A stretch of 52,915 bases of DNA from Hyphomicrobiales bacterium. GTDB taxonomy: Bacteria > Pseudomonadota > Alphaproteobacteria > Rhizobiales > NORP267. Positions within the stretch are counted from its first letter, which is position 1. Each line of letters begins with the position of its first letter. The stretch covers positions 1-52,915 of the forward strand of contig JAJFHA010000014.1 in NCBI GenBank assembly GCA_021775875.1. Reading direction: 5' to 3'. Below are positions 8,467 through 18,280 of this stretch, one piece after another. The position numbers were made by a program, and so were the translations under genes. Below the pieces are notes generated by a model. It made no database searches. It had not been told where the DNA came from and worked only from the letters and a program-made list of their open reading frames with translations.

Positions 8467-9756
8467 TCAGCTTGAAAGTCGCTCTATCACCGCACCGCAG
8501 CGTCCGAGTTTTTCCTCGATCCGCTCAAACCCGCGATCCAGATGATAGACCCGGTTGATGATGGTTTCGCCTTCCGCCATCAGACCGGCAATTACGAGAG
8601 AAACAGAGGCCCGCAGATCAGTCGCCATAACTGGCGCACCTGTCAAAGTTTCAACACCGCGAATGGTTGCGGTGTCGCCATCCAGTGAAATGTCAGCACC
8701 AAGCCGCACCAATTCCTGAACATGCATGAAGCGGTTTTCGAAAATGGTTTCGCGGATCGTGGACACACCTTCAGCACGACACATCAGAGCCATCAATTGC
8801 GCCTGAAGGTCGGTTGGAAATCCGGGGAATGGTCGCGTTTCGACGTTAACAGGTTTGATCCCGGCACCGTTTCGCGCAACCCGGATACCGTTATTGGTCG
8901 GAGTAATTTCAATCCCGGCTTCGCCCATTACATCAATAGCCGATTGCAACAGATCAGCACGAGTACCAACGAGTTCCACGTCTCCGCCGGTCATGGCTAC
9001 GGCCATGGCGTAGGTGCCGGTCTCGATCCTGTCTGGCAACACTGAATGGGTGGCGCCGTGGAGTTCTTTTACGCCTTCGATTTTCAGGGTGTGCGTGCCG
9101 ATCCCTGAAATACGTGCGCCCATGGCGTTCAGACAAGTGGCGAGGTCACCGATTTCCGGTTCCATCGCGGCGTTTTCGAGTATTGTCTCGCCTTTGGCTA
9201 ATACCGCTGCCATCAACACATTGTGGGTGGCACCAACGGAAATGCCGGGAAACAAAATACGCGTTCCGGTCAGGCCCTTTGGTGCGTTGGCGATTACATA
9301 TCCGGCGTCGGTGGAGATTTGCGCCCCCAAAGCCTCAAGCCCTTTGAGATGTATATCAACAGGCCTGGTCCCGATGGCACACCCACCCGGCATGGATACA
9401 CGGGCTTCTCCCATCCGCGCGATCAACGGCCCCAACACCCAGAAGCTTGCCCGCATCCGGGACACAAGTTCATATGGCGCAGTGGTATCGACAATCTCTT
9501 TGGCGCATAGACCAAACCGTTTGCCATAGCGCCCGTCTTCGCCGGACCGTTTGCCGCTGACTGTAATATCAACGCCGTGATTGCCGAGAATATCACCGAG
9601 CAATTTCACATCAGCGAGTGCCGGGACATTTTCAAGTGTCAGGGTTTCTTCGGTCAAAAGGCTGGCAATCATCAACGGCAGCGTCGCGTTTTTCGCGCCA
9701 CTTATGGGGATCGTGCCGGTGAGGCGTTTTCCGCCTGCAATTCGTATGCTGTCCAT
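8467..9756 (-). CDS. murA: UDP-N-acetylglucosamine 1-carboxyvinyltransferase
   Basis: 429 residues, full length. It transfers enolpyruvate from PEP to UDP-GlcNAc, the first committed step of peptidoglycan synthesis. The substrate-site stretch [16 protein letters not shown] is near the N-terminus. The PEP-attacking loop [10 protein letters not shown] carries Cys126, so the enzyme should be fosfomycin-sensitive. Later signatures include [11 protein letters not shown] and [10 protein letters not shown]. An AGGAC lies before the ATG. It heads the minus-strand block running to yacG. Confidence 0.97.
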   Translation of the reverse strand: MDSIRIAGGKRLTGTIPISGAKNATLPLMIASLLTEETLTLENVPALADVKLLGDILGNHGVDITVSGKRSGEDGRYGKRFGLCAKEIVDTTAPYELVSRMRASFWVLGPLIARMGEARVSMPGGCAIGTRPVDIHLKGLEALGAQISTDAGYVIANAPKGLTGTRILFPGISVGATHNVLMAAVLAKGETILENAAMEPEIGDLATCLNAMGARISGIGTHTLKIEGVKELHGATHSVLPDRIETGTYAMAVAMTGGDVELVGTRADLLQSAIDVMGEAGIEITPTNNGIRVARNGAGIKPVNVETRPFPGFPTDLQAQLMALMCRAEGVSTIRETIFENRFMHVQELVRLGADISLDGDTATIRGVETLTGAPVMATDLRASVSLVIAGLMAEGETIINRVYHLDRGFERIEEKLGRCGAVIERLSS

Positions 9757-9879
9757 CAGCCTGTCCTGCTTACTTTCAGATTATATTTATAAAGAAACGT
9801 GAACCTATCCAGCACTGCCTTATATGCAAGGGCGCGGCAAAATTATGGCTTTGGATGGTTAAATGCCACCCATCGGTTT

Positions 9880-10020
9880 CTAGGGCTTTTTCTGCTCAGA
9901 ACCGGCCCGGCCGCGGGTCTGGTCTTTGCGGCGTTTCAGGTTTTCACGGAGTGCGGCTGACTGCCGCTCAGCGCGTGCTGATTTTTTCTGCGTTTGCCCG
10001 GATTTCGACTGATTTGCCAA
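9880..10020 (-). CDS. Small basic conserved protein upstream of murA
   Basis: A 46-residue ORF, very Lys/Arg/Gln/Ala-rich. The core QTQKKSARAERQSAALRENL followed by KRRKDQTRGRAG predicts one charged helix. The likely start is a TTG at 10020 with AGGTGA at the right distance; a GTG at 10029 would add three residues and follows an in-frame TAG. I recall similar short basic proteins next to murA in related genomes, usually annotated as hypothetical. It may bind nucleic acid or ribosomes, but that is conjecture. It lies between murA and tRNA-Thr. Confidence 0.65.
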   Translation of the reverse strand: MANQSKSGQTQKKSARAERQSAALRENLKRRKDQTRGRAGSEQKKP

Positions 10021-10121
10021 TTTTTTCACCTATCGCCAAAAGGTTTGCCATTCCGCTTGCGCCTGCAATGAGCATATGGCAGTTTGCGCGCCGTGCGGCA
10101 AGATATTCTGCTTGCCCCAAC

Positions 10122-10196
10122 GCCGCCGTAGCTCAGTGGTAGAGCGCACCCTTGGTAAGGGTGAGGTCGTGAGTTCGATTCTCCCCGGCGGCACCA
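10122..10196 (+). tRNA. tRNA-Thr (anticodon GGT)
   Basis: A 75-nt cloverleaf. The acceptor stem GCCGCCG pairs with CGGCGGC, the discriminator is A and CCA is encoded. The anticodon loop TTGGTAA, closed by CACCC/GGGTG, gives GGT. The D-arm is TAGCTCAGTGGTAGAGC and the T-arm contains GAGTTCGATTCTC. It lies between the small basic ORF (opposite strand) and hemA. Confidence 0.97.
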
Positions 10197-10229
10197 TTTT
10201 GAAACTTTTTGCCCGGATTGATGTTTGTC

Positions 10230-11465
10230 ATGGCGTTTGACTATACGACCCGGTTCGCCAAAGCACTTGGCGACCTTCATGAAGAAGGGCGCTACCGGGT
10301 TTTTGCGGATATTGAACGAATTGCAGGCCGGTTTCCCCGAGCGGTTTTGAAAACTCCGGAGGGAAACCGCGAAATCACAGTCTGGTGCTCCAACGATTAT
10401 CTGGCCATGAGCCAGCATCCTGACGTTTTGAACGCCTTTCAGGAAACAGCCCGCAGAAGCGGCATTGGCGCAGGCGGCACGCGCAATATATCCGGCACCC
10501 ACAGCGAAATTGTTGGCCTTGAAAAAGACCTAGCCGACCTTCACGGCAAACAGGCGGCGCTGGTTTTCACATCCGGCTATATTTCCAATCAGGCCAGTAT
10601 TTCCGTTCTCGCAAAATTCCTGCCCGATTGCCTGATATTCTCGGACGAATTGAACCACGCTTCGATGATTGCGGGGGTTGTTGATTCGAAAGCTGAAAAG
10701 CATATTTTTCGCCACAACGATTTCGAGCATCTTGAAGAACTGTTGGCGGCAACCGATCCTGATCGACCCAAAGTGATTGTGTTTGAATCGCTTTATTCGA
10801 TGGATGGCGACGTGGCACCGGTTCATGCGATTTGCGACCTGGCGGATAAATATGACGCGCTCACCTATATCGATGAGGTTCACGCGGTCGGCATGTATGG
10901 CGCTCATGGTGGCGGCATAACCGAGCAGGTTGATGCGGCCGACAGAATCGACATTATCGAGGGAACGCTGGCCAAAGCCTTTGGCTGTATGGGCGGATAT
11001 ATTGCCGGGTCAGCAAAATTGATCGACATTGTCCGCTCATATGCACCGGGTTTCATTTTTACGACAACTTTGCCGCCAGCAATTGTAGCGGCGGCGCGGG
11101 CAGCCATTGTTCATCTGAAAGAATCATCAGTTGAGCGAGACAGTCAGCAACGCCAGGCGGCTGCAACCCGCTCCGCTTTGATCTCGCGCAATCTGCCGGT
11201 GATGCCATCCAAGACCCACATTGTTCCGCTTCTTGTAGGCGATCCTGAACGGGCCAAAGCCGCCAGTGACAGGCTTTTGGCGCAGCATGATATTTATATC
11301 CAGCCGATCAATTTCCCGACCGTACCCCGCGGGACAGAACGTTTGCGGATTACCCCCGGGCCACTTCATGATGACGCACTGATTGCTGATCTGGCCGACG
11401 CACTGGCCGAGACTTGGCAGCATCTTGGGTTGTTTTCGGATGTTTGCGAAACTGCCGCCGAATAA
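10230..11465 (+). CDS. hemA: 5-aminolevulinate synthase
   Basis: PLP enzyme condensing glycine and succinyl-CoA to 5-aminolevulinate, the entry to haem by the C4 route typical of alphaproteobacteria. The N-terminal [15 protein letters not shown], the [12 protein letters not shown] loop, the [12 protein letters not shown] strand and the PLP lysine in [10 protein letters not shown] (residue 249 from this start) all match. The start is set at the ATG 10230 because the protein then has the family length and spacing to the lysine; upstream in-frame TTG 10209 and ATG 10221 are less likely. There is no long 5' leader: tRNA-Thr ends 33 bases before. Confidence 0.97.
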   Translation: MAFDYTTRFAKALGDLHEEGRYRVFADIERIAGRFPRAVLKTPEGNREITVWCSNDYLAMSQHPDVLNAFQETARRSGIGAGGTRNISGTHSEIVGLEKDLADLHGKQAALVFTSGYISNQASISVLAKFLPDCLIFSDELNHASMIAGVVDSKAEKHIFRHNDFEHLEELLAATDPDRPKVIVFESLYSMDGDVAPVHAICDLADKYDALTYIDEVHAVGMYGAHGGGITEQVDAADRIDIIEGTLAKAFGCMGGYIAGSAKLIDIVRSYAPGFIFTTTLPPAIVAAARAAIVHLKESSVERDSQQRQAAATRSALISRNLPVMPSKTHIVPLLVGDPERAKAASDRLLAQHDIYIQPINFPTVPRGTERLRITPGPLHDDALIADLADALAETWQHLGLFSDVCETAAE

Positions 11466-11659
11466 ACTCTGCCTGCAGATTTAATTCAAGAAGTCTGAAG
11501 GGGAGCTGGCAACTGCTGGAGCATCTGAAGATGGCGGCATCCGGGATAGTGTTGAAGAAGCGACTGCAGGTGCGATTGACAAGATCAAGAGCATTTTCGG
11601 CTTCTAGGGCTTGTATTTTCCAAAAATCAAACTTGATTTTGGCCTGATTTTGAAAATAG

Positions 11660-11689
11660 AAAAGCCACCGGACTATTCCGGCGGCTTTT
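11660..11689. terminator. Rho-independent terminator, possibly bidirectional
   Basis: The stem AAAAGCC-A-CCGG pairs with CCGG-C-GGCTTTT across a six-base loop, with A-run and T-run flanks, so it could end transcription from hemA on one side and the small ORF at 11735-11848 on the other. Just upstream, 11500-11604, an open frame ends in GAIDKIKSIFGF with no start codon, perhaps a gene tail. Confidence 0.8.
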
Positions 11690-11734
11690 CAGTCGCAATT
11701 TCTCAAAAGGAAATCGCGTAACTAATTTTTGGGG

Positions 11735-11848
11735 TCAAGCTTTGCCGCCTGATTTCCCACCACTGCCTTTTTTCCCGCCACCGGACGTGTTCTGTGCTCC
11801 GCCCGGCTTTTGTCCAGCTGAACCTGAACCTGATTTTTTATCACCCAT
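11735..11848 (-). CDS. 37-residue Gly/Lys/Ser-rich small protein
   Basis: The ORF has a very good ribosome binding site (GGAGAGG five bases before the ATG) and ends in TGA. The product is almost wholly Gly, Lys, Ser, Ala, Gln, Pro and Thr. It begins MGDKKSGSGSAGQKPGG and ends KKGSGGKSGGKA, with no aromatic or large aliphatic residue, so it should be disordered and strongly basic. It faces hemA across the shared terminator at 11660-11689 and has its own upstream region up to about 11975. No family is recognised. A nucleic-acid or polyanion-binding role is imaginable but unproven. Confidence 0.55.
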   Translation of the reverse strand: MGDKKSGSGSAGQKPGGAQNTSGGGKKGSGGKSGGKA

Positions 11849-11977
11849 AATAACCTCTCCTCTGCATTTGTTGTTTCCAACGGCAATCCATAAGACCATA
11901 AATCGGCACCCCGCGTAAAGCCTGATGTCTTTTCTGAGACGCTCGAAACCGGGCTATCTAAATTTTTCGCATCCGCG

Positions 11978-11998
11978 TTAACCCTGTTTTAGGGTTAA
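11978..11998. promoter_or_regulatory. Inverted repeat upstream of the beta-barrel gene
   Basis: Arms TTAACCCT and AGGGTTAA are separated by five bases, 41 bases before the start codon at 12040. The site also reads TTAA-N7-TTAG, one base from the CtrA box TTAA-N7-TTAA. It could be an operator or a 5' UTR hairpin. Confidence 0.4.
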
Positions 11999-12039
11999 TA
12001 GCGCTTTATACGGACAGTGATTAAGTAACGAGGTCTGTT

Positions 12040-12711
12040 ATGCGTAATATGTTGTTTGTAGTACCGGCTGCTGCCGGTCTGGCTTTCATGGGCACCGCCC
12101 ATGCCGCCGATGCCCCCATTTACGAAGTAGTACCCGATGCCGTGGTCTACCAAGAAATGGCATCTTCCTGGGATGGCTTTTATGCAGGCATCCACGGTGG
12201 CTATGCTACCGGTAATTTCAATTCAACCGTTGTTGGCGGCATTGATCCGCCGTTTGATGCTGAAGGCTATCTCTTTGGTGGCCAGGTTGGTTATGACATC
12301 CAAAATGGCAACTTTGTCTTCGGCGTTGTTGCTGATGCAAGCTTTACCACCATTGATGGCACAGTTTGTATCTGTATGCTGGGCCAACATTCAGCGGAAG
12401 TGGACTGGCTCGCAACCGTTCGTGGCCGTGTCGGCTATGCGATGGGTAGTTTCCTGCCATACATTACCGGTGGCGCGGCATTTGCAGGCATTACAACCTC
12501 CCTTGTAGGGGTTTCTGACGAAGCCGTTCATACGGGTTGGACAGCTGGTGGCGGTGTTGAGTATGCCCTTGGCAACGGTTTGACTCTGGGTGCGGAATAT
12601 CTCTATGTAGATCTGGGTGAAGAACGTTACACCTATGGTGTTACAATGATTGACACCGAACTGGAACTTCATATTGCTAGAGCCAACCTGAATTACCGGT
12701 TCAATTATTAG
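12040..12711 (+). CDS. Outer-membrane beta-barrel protein (Omp25/31-like)
   Basis: 223 residues. The signal peptide ends at ALA-like MGTAHA (about residue 22). The mature part begins with WDGFYAGIHGGYATGN, the motif of small alphaproteobacterial eight-stranded barrels (Omp25/Omp31/RopB group). Alternating aromatic/hydrophobic strands end in LNYRFNY; the terminal aromatic fits outer-membrane insertion by BAM. Two cysteines in a CICM loop are unusual for the family. GAGG precedes the ATG and a strong terminator follows, so it is monocistronic. No transport substrate can be inferred. Confidence 0.85.
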   Translation: MRNMLFVVPAAAGLAFMGTAHAADAPIYEVVPDAVVYQEMASSWDGFYAGIHGGYATGNFNSTVVGGIDPPFDAEGYLFGGQVGYDIQNGNFVFGVVADASFTTIDGTVCICMLGQHSAEVDWLATVRGRVGYAMGSFLPYITGGAAFAGITTSLVGVSDEAVHTGWTAGGGVEYALGNGLTLGAEYLYVDLGEERYTYGVTMIDTELELHIARANLNYRFNY

Positions 12712-12736
12712 AACCTGAAATCAGATTTTCAAATTC

Positions 12737-12770
12737 AAAACGCGACGGATATTGTTTCCGTCGCGTTTTT
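12737..12770 (+). terminator. Terminator of the beta-barrel gene
   Basis: A perfect GC-rich stem AACGCGACGGA / TCCGTCGCGTT around a short loop, followed by TTTTT. The A-run on the other side may let it also end transcription of the convergent aminotransferase gene, whose stop is at 12774. Confidence 0.9.
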
Positions 12771-12773
12771 GGC

Positions 12774-13958
12774 TCAGGAAATTTTTGCTACCCAATCCAT
12801 CAGCCGGCGCATGGCTTCGCGCATCTGGTCGGCATCACGGGCAAAGCAAAGGCGGTTGAATTGTTCAGCCCCCGGTCCGAATGCGTGCCCTGGCACGACC
12901 CCGATATTGGCTTCATCAACCAATTGCAGACCAAGTTTCGATGTATCCTCAAAACCTTCGATCTGGAAAAGCTGGTAGAAAGCTCCGTCTGGTGGCGCGA
13001 ACCGTATCCGGGGCGATTTTGACAATGCTTCGCGGACGATTTCCCGCCCCTCACGGGCGCGGGCAATCTGGTAACGGACAAATTCCTCACCCTCTTCAAC
13101 AGCTGTAACGGCAGCGCGCTGCATGAAAGCGGCCACACCGGATGTGTTGTAATGGATGATATTTTCCATGACCCCACCAAGGCGTGGGTGACACGAAATC
13201 CAGCCGATACGCCATCCTGTCATGGCCCAGTTTTTGGAAAACGTATTCACGAACAGGATCAGGTCATCATCTTCAACGATTTCGTAGAATGACGGGGCAT
13301 ATTCGCTATCGCCATAATAGAAGCGGTTATAGACCTCGTCCGAAATAATCCAGATGCCTTTTTCGCGGGCGAAATCCAGCACCGCTTTTAATTCGTCCAG
13401 ACTAGCCGTCCATCCAGCGGGGTTGCTGGGAGAATTGAAAAAGATCGCACGGGTTTTGTCGGTTACAGCGTCGAATAATTCTTCGAGATCAAGTTGCCAG
13501 CCTTTGTTGCCAAATCGCATTGGCACGCAAACGGGCACGCCGCCATTTAATTCCAATGCCGCCGTGAAATTTGGCCATGCCGGAGTCGGCACGATAATTT
13601 CATCTCCCTCGCCTGCGATCGACTGGATCGCTACCTGGATTGCCTGCATGCCGGAACCAGTCACATAAAACCGCTCGTCGGTGAAATTTCCCGGATAATG
13701 ACGATTGTGATAATCGGCAAGAGCCTGGCGTAATTCCGGAATGCCGCGCTGCCAGGTATAAAATGTCTCGCCTGCGGCGAGCGAGCGGGTGGCAGCATCG
13801 CAGATAAATTGCGGTGTCGGCAAATCACCCTCACCAGCCCAGAGAGGGATCAAACCTTCGCGTTCGCGGCCATAATTTATAACTTCGACAATTCCCGATT
13901 CTGGCGAATTACGGGCGGCACCGCGCAGGGCGGAAAATTGTTTGTTTGACTGGTTCAT
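12774..13958 (-). CDS. Class I/II PLP aminotransferase
   Basis: Fold-type I aminotransferase, 394 residues from the ATG at 13958, where GGTGAGATA precedes it; an upstream in-frame start at 14054 would add an unlikely 32-residue extension. The motifs are NSPSNPAGW, the PLP-phosphate region SDEVYNRFYYG, and the Schiff-base lysine in NTFSKNWAMTGWRIGW. The C-terminal arginine that grips the substrate carboxylate lies in FNRLCFA. This resembles aspartate/tyrosine/aromatic aminotransferases of subgroup I. The exact amino donor is not determinable. No pathway neighbours. Confidence 0.9.
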   Translation of the reverse strand: MNQSNKQFSALRGAARNSPESGIVEVINYGREREGLIPLWAGEGDLPTPQFICDAATRSLAAGETFYTWQRGIPELRQALADYHNRHYPGNFTDERFYVTGSGMQAIQVAIQSIAGEGDEIIVPTPAWPNFTAALELNGGVPVCVPMRFGNKGWQLDLEELFDAVTDKTRAIFFNSPSNPAGWTASLDELKAVLDFAREKGIWIISDEVYNRFYYGDSEYAPSFYEIVEDDDLILFVNTFSKNWAMTGWRIGWISCHPRLGGVMENIIHYNTSGVAAFMQRAAVTAVEEGEEFVRYQIARAREGREIVREALSKSPRIRFAPPDGAFYQLFQIEGFEDTSKLGLQLVDEANIGVVPGHAFGPGAEQFNRLCFARDADQMREAMRRLMDWVAKIS

Positions 13959-14096
13959 TATCTCACCGAAAACAGAAAATCGAGCACAAGCCCGGATATC
14001 AATATTGGTAGTCCTTGGTCGCACAAATTGCGAGGATCGGGAATAAAAATTCAACCCTATTCCCTGAGCTAATCACATTCTTTTTTAAAACCCTTA

Positions 14097-14522
14097 TTAG
14101 CGCTTTTTCAGGAGATCGCGAATTTCTTCCAATAAAACCTCGTTGCGTGGCGGTTCAGCCGGAGCAGCAGGCGCTTTCTCTTCCTTGCGCTTTATATTGT
14201 TCATACCCTTGATCAGAAGAAACAGTGCGAAGGCCACAATCACAAAGCTGATCACAGCATTGATAAAAAGTCCCCAATTCAGGGTTACGGCACCGGCTTC
14301 CCTGGCGGCTTCAAGAGTGCCACCGGCGTCGCCCTTCAGGGTCACGAACAAATTGGTGAAATCCACACCGCCCATCAGCAACCCGATGGGTGGCATCAAA
14401 ATGTCGTCCACCAGCGATTTAACTATGGTCCCGAACGCGCCGCCAATTATGATGCCGACAGCCATGTCCACAACACTGCCACGCATCGCAAATTCCTTGA
14501 ATTCCTTCAGCATTTTGATCAA
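14097..14522 (-). CDS. mscL: Large-conductance mechanosensitive channel
   Basis: 141 residues. MscL pentamers open in response to membrane tension and release solutes on osmotic downshock. The amphipathic N-helix and first membrane segment [20 protein letters not shown] are nearly invariant. The second segment (about residues 80-103) is followed by a charged C-terminal helix ending [11 protein letters not shown]. Its usual length supports the start; a second ATG three codons on is possible. It sits between the aminotransferase and the divergent sensor kinase. Confidence 0.95.
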   Translation of the reverse strand: MIKMLKEFKEFAMRGSVVDMAVGIIIGGAFGTIVKSLVDDILMPPIGLLMGGVDFTNLFVTLKGDAGGTLEAAREAGAVTLNWGLFINAVISFVIVAFALFLLIKGMNNIKRKEEKAPAAPAEPPRNEVLLEEIRDLLKKR

Positions 14523-14709
14523 TTTCCCAATTTTGAGTAATTACTTGCCGTACGACGAACCAGTAGAGACCTAGTTCATATTGAAATGTCCAGAATATTA
14601 CCCGGAGTCGCTTCAAACGGGAACTAACAACCAAGCGCCACAAAAAAATCTGGTATTTAAGCTGCATCAACAGCTAGATTGCGGGGAAATCTATTTTGGG
14701 ATGGAGTAA

Positions 14710-17700
14710 ATGATCCAGGGCTGGAGTGTAGTTGCAATTGCTTTTGCCTATCTCGGGCTTTTGTTTGCTGTTGCAAGCTACGGAGACCGACGGGCCAAGC
14801 GCCGGGTCCCTGGTGCCAGCCGACCGTTCATTTATGCCTTGTCAATTGCGGTTTACTGCACCTCCTGGACCTTTTTTGGCAGCGTCGGCCTTGCAGCAGC
14901 TTCGGGTTATGATTTTCTGACCGTTTATATTGGTGCCGGATTGATGCTGGCGGTCGGCTACCCGGTCATTCAGCGCATCGTATTCATCAGCAAAAACCAG
15001 AATATCACATCAATTGCTGATTTTATCGCGGCCCGCTACGGCAAGAGCCAGACGCTGGCGGCACTTGTCACCGTGATCGTGGTGATAGGGGTTGTCCCCT
15101 ACATTTCACTACAATTAAAAGCGATCTCAAGTTCGCTGACAACGGTTCTGGTGGAAACCGGCGACACGGGCTCAACCCTGTTCTCGCTTGTTGAAAGCGG
15201 TCCGCCGGTTGATATCGCACTGCTGGTGGCGCTCACGCTAGCGGCTTTTGCCATTTTGTTTGGCACCCGTCACACAGATGCCACCGAACATCAGGACGGC
15301 CTGGTACTCGCGGTTGCAGCTGAATCCCTGGTGAAACTGATTGCTTTTCTGATTGTTGGCTTTTTTGTCACATTCTGGATGTTTGATGGCCCGATCGATC
15401 TCTACACATCGGCGGCAGCACGGCCCGATATCGCTGCGCTTTTCTCGAACGGGATCGACGTATCCCGGTGGCTGGTGATTACGTTTCTCAGCCTGGTTTG
15501 CATTATTTTGTTGCCGCGACAATTTCACGTGGCGGTTGTTGAAAACAATAATATCAGCGATGTGCGCAAAGCCGCATGGCTGTTTCCGCTCTATCTGGCG
15601 GCGATCAATATTTTTGTTATCCCAATCGCGGTTGCGGGCATGTTACAATTTCCCCAGGGCAATGTAGATGCCGACATGTTCGTGATTGCGCTACCGATGG
15701 CGGCAGGATCCCAGATCGTAACGATGGTGGCGTTCATCGGCGGTTTGTCGGCAGCGACCGCCATGGTTATTGTTGCCAGCGTGGCGCTGGCAATCATGGT
15801 CTGTAACAACCTTGTTGTGCCGCTGATGCTGCGCCACAGGGGGTTGAGCAGCACCGAACGGCAGGACATGGGGTCGATGCTCCTCAATATCCGCCGGGTG
15901 GCGATCCTGGCGGTCTTGCTTCTCGCCTATACCTATTATCATATGATCGGCAATTCGGTGGCTTTGGCTTCGATCGGGCTTTTGTCGTTTGCCGCTGTCG
16001 CCCAGTTTGCGCCTGCATTTTTTGGTGGCATGATCTGGCGTCGGGCAACCGAAGCTGGCGCTGTCGCTGGCATTGTCGCCGGGTTCTCGGTCTGGATTTA
16101 TACCCTGTTATTGCCCTCTTTCTCTACCGCCGGGTGGTTGCCGGGAATGGTATTCGAGACCGGTCCGTTCGGCATCGAATGGCTTCATCCTCAGGCTTTG
16201 TTTGGCTTTCAAAGCGACCCGCTGGTTCACGGTGTCTTTTGGAGCATGTTCTTTAATATAGCCACTTATTTGCTGGTTTCCTTGATGCGCCCGCTCAAGG
16301 TGATTGAGCGGTTGCAGGCGAATATTTTCGTAAGCCGGGACCCCGGTGCCGTGGGTCCGCCGCCACGCCATTGGAAAAGTTCACTTTCATTTGGTGTGTT
16401 GCGGGAAACGGTTGCCCGCTATCTGGGCGAAGAACGGGCGCGGCGTTCGTTTGCGGAATACAGATCAACGCACAATGTGCATCTGGCACCCGAAGACAGT
16501 GTCGATATCGAGATGATCCGGTTTGCCGAACATCTTTTGGCAAGCGCCATCGGCGCGGCTTCTTCCAGACTGGTCCTGTCGCTGCTTGTCCGCCGCAGCA
16601 GCATGGGCGATCCAGCGTCTCTCAAACTGCTTGATGATGCATCTGAAGCAATCCAGTATAACCGCGATCTTTTGCAGACCGCGCTTGACCATGTAGGCCA
16701 GGGAATTTGCGTGTTTGATCGGGACATGCGGCTGATTTGCTGGAACTTGCAATTCAGAGAATTGCTAAAATTGCCGGCCGATCTTGGACGGGTTGGTGTT
16801 CCGTTGACGGACATTCTGACCCATTGCATTGAGCAGGGGATTTTTCCGGCCAGCGACCCTGATATAGCGGTGAGTGAGCGGATCGATAAATTGGTGATTT
16901 CGCGCGTCACCTATCACGAGCGACTTAAAAATGGCACGGTTCTTGAAGTAAGAAGCGCTCAGATGCCTGACGGCGGCATCGTGACCACGTTCACCGATAT
17001 TACTGAGAGTTTCGAAGCAGAAGAAGCGCTGGAGCGCTCGAAGGAAACGCTGGAGCGGCGGGTGGAGGAGCGCACGGAAGAACTGACTCAGTTGAACCGC
17101 GAGCTGGCCCGGGCGCGCGCGGAATCAGAACAAGCCAATATCGGCAAGACCCGGTTTCTCGCCGCGGCCAGCCACGATATTTTGCAACCGCTGAACGCCG
17201 CGCGCCTTTACACCACCAGTCTGGTGGAAAAAAGCGATGGCAATGCTGACGGCGTCATTGCCAAGAACATCAATGCGTCGCTGGAATCGGTTGAGGAAAT
17301 TCTCGGAACCCTGCTCGATATTTCGCGTATGGATACCGGGGTGCAGGCTCCCGAATATTCTGTCTTTTCGCTGACATCCTTGATGAAACAATTAGCTATT
17401 GAATTTACGCCCCAAGCAGAAGAAAAAGGTATCCGGGTCGATTTTGTATCGTCCAGCGTCAAGGTCAGATCGGACCGGCAGATGCTTGTTCGCATTTTCC
17501 AGAACCTTGTGAGCAACGCGATAAAATATACCGATCAAGGACGTGTGCTTGTTGGATGTCGGCATGACGGCAAGCATATCCGGATCGAGGTTCATGATAC
17601 CGGCGTCGGCATCACGGATTCCGGGCAGCAATTGATTTTCAAGGAATTCCAGCGCCTCAATACCAGCACCCGGAATGTACCAGGCCTCGGGCTTGGGCTT

Positions 17701-18243
17701 TCCATTGTGGAACGCGCCTGTCGCATTCTCGACCATCCTGTCCAGGTTAAATCAGAAGTTGGAACAGGGTCGATGTTTTCAGTTTCGGTGCCGATATCTA
17801 CCGCACCAACAAACGAAATAGTCAAACCCTTGCCGTCCAGTATCCCGACCCTGCGCCTTGAAGGCACCAAAGTTCTCGTGATCGACAATGACGAGAAAAT
17901 TCTTGACGGTATGACGGCGCTGCTGGCTGGGTGGGGATGTCAGGCCCTCAAAGCGAAAAGTCTCAAGGAAGCCACCGAAACGATCCGTCGCGAAGATGTG
18001 GAACCGAATATCGTTTTGGTGGATTTTCATCTGGATGAAGAAAATGGCGTTGATGTGATAGCGGGCTTGCGCTGGATGTTGCGTTCCGATCTGCCCGCAA
18101 TCCTCATCACGGCAGACCGGTCGCCAGAACTGAAAGTGGAAGCATCCGCTCAAAATATCCCGATTTTACACAAGCCGCTGAAACCAGCTGCGTTGCGTGC
18201 TTTGATGGCTCGAAGTCGGGTTCAAAAAATTGCGGCAGAATAA
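14710..18243 (+). CDS. Transporter-fused hybrid sensor histidine kinase (CrbS/CbrA-like)
   Basis: 1177 residues. Residues 1-540 form a sodium:solute symporter (SLC5) domain with about 13 membrane segments. A STAC linker (VARYLGEERARRSF, about 567) follows, then a PAS domain (about 655-760, LDHVGQGICVFDRDMRLICW), a coiled segment, and a kinase core with phospho-acceptor His822 in ASHDILQPLNAARL, N-box QNLVSNAIKYT, DTGVGI and GLGLGLSI. A C-terminal receiver carries Asp1105 (VLVDFHLD) and a HKPLKP lysine loop. Known relatives (CrbS, CbrA) couple solute sensing to carbon use. The convergent LuxR regulator and the nearby DUF4212/symporter genes suggest acetate or another small carboxylate as cue. 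GGAG precedes the ATG. Confidence 0.93.
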   Translation: MIQGWSVVAIAFAYLGLLFAVASYGDRRAKRRVPGASRPFIYALSIAVYCTSWTFFGSVGLAAASGYDFLTVYIGAGLMLAVGYPVIQRIVFISKNQNITSIADFIAARYGKSQTLAALVTVIVVIGVVPYISLQLKAISSSLTTVLVETGDTGSTLFSLVESGPPVDIALLVALTLAAFAILFGTRHTDATEHQDGLVLAVAAESLVKLIAFLIVGFFVTFWMFDGPIDLYTSAAARPDIAALFSNGIDVSRWLVITFLSLVCIILLPRQFHVAVVENNNISDVRKAAWLFPLYLAAINIFVIPIAVAGMLQFPQGNVDADMFVIALPMAAGSQIVTMVAFIGGLSAATAMVIVASVALAIMVCNNLVVPLMLRHRGLSSTERQDMGSMLLNIRRVAILAVLLLAYTYYHMIGNSVALASIGLLSFAAVAQFAPAFFGGMIWRRATEAGAVAGIVAGFSVWIYTLLLPSFSTAGWLPGMVFETGPFGIEWLHPQALFGFQSDPLVHGVFWSMFFNIATYLLVSLMRPLKVIERLQANIFVSRDPGAVGPPPRHWKSSLSFGVLRETVARYLGEERARRSFAEYRSTHNVHLAPEDSVDIEMIRFAEHLLASAIGAASSRLVLSLLVRRSSMGDPASLKLLDDASEAIQYNRDLLQTALDHVGQGICVFDRDMRLICWNLQFRELLKLPADLGRVGVPLTDILTHCIEQGIFPASDPDIAVSERIDKLVISRVTYHERLKNGTVLEVRSAQMPDGGIVTTFTDITESFEAEEALERSKETLERRVEERTEELTQLNRELARARAESEQANIGKTRFLAAASHDILQPLNAARLYTTSLVEKSDGNADGVIAKNINASLESVEEILGTLLDISRMDTGVQAPEYSVFSLTSLMKQLAIEFTPQAEEKGIRVDFVSSSVKVRSDRQMLVRIFQNLVSNAIKYTDQGRVLVGCRHDGKHIRIEVHDTGVGITDSGQQLIFKEFQRLNTSTRNVPGLGLGLSIVERACRILDHPVQVKSEVGTGSMFSVSVPISTAPTNEIVKPLPSSIPTLRLEGTKVLVIDNDEKILDGMTALLAGWGCQALKAKSLKEATETIRREDVEPNIVLVDFHLDEENGVDVIAGLRWMLRSDLPAILITADRSPELKVEASAQNIPILHKPLKPAALRALMARSRVQKIAAE

Positions 18244-18280
18244 ATTTTAGGACGTTGCAATCAGGAAAACTGTATCCGCT

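Noticed and set aside
10020-10121. A riboswitch or leader between the small ORF and tRNA-Thr
   Set aside because: No conserved structure is seen beyond a probable tRNA promoter region.
11414-11647. A 77-codon plus-strand frame across the hemA end
   Set aside because: Starts inside hemA, no binding site, ends in the terminator region.
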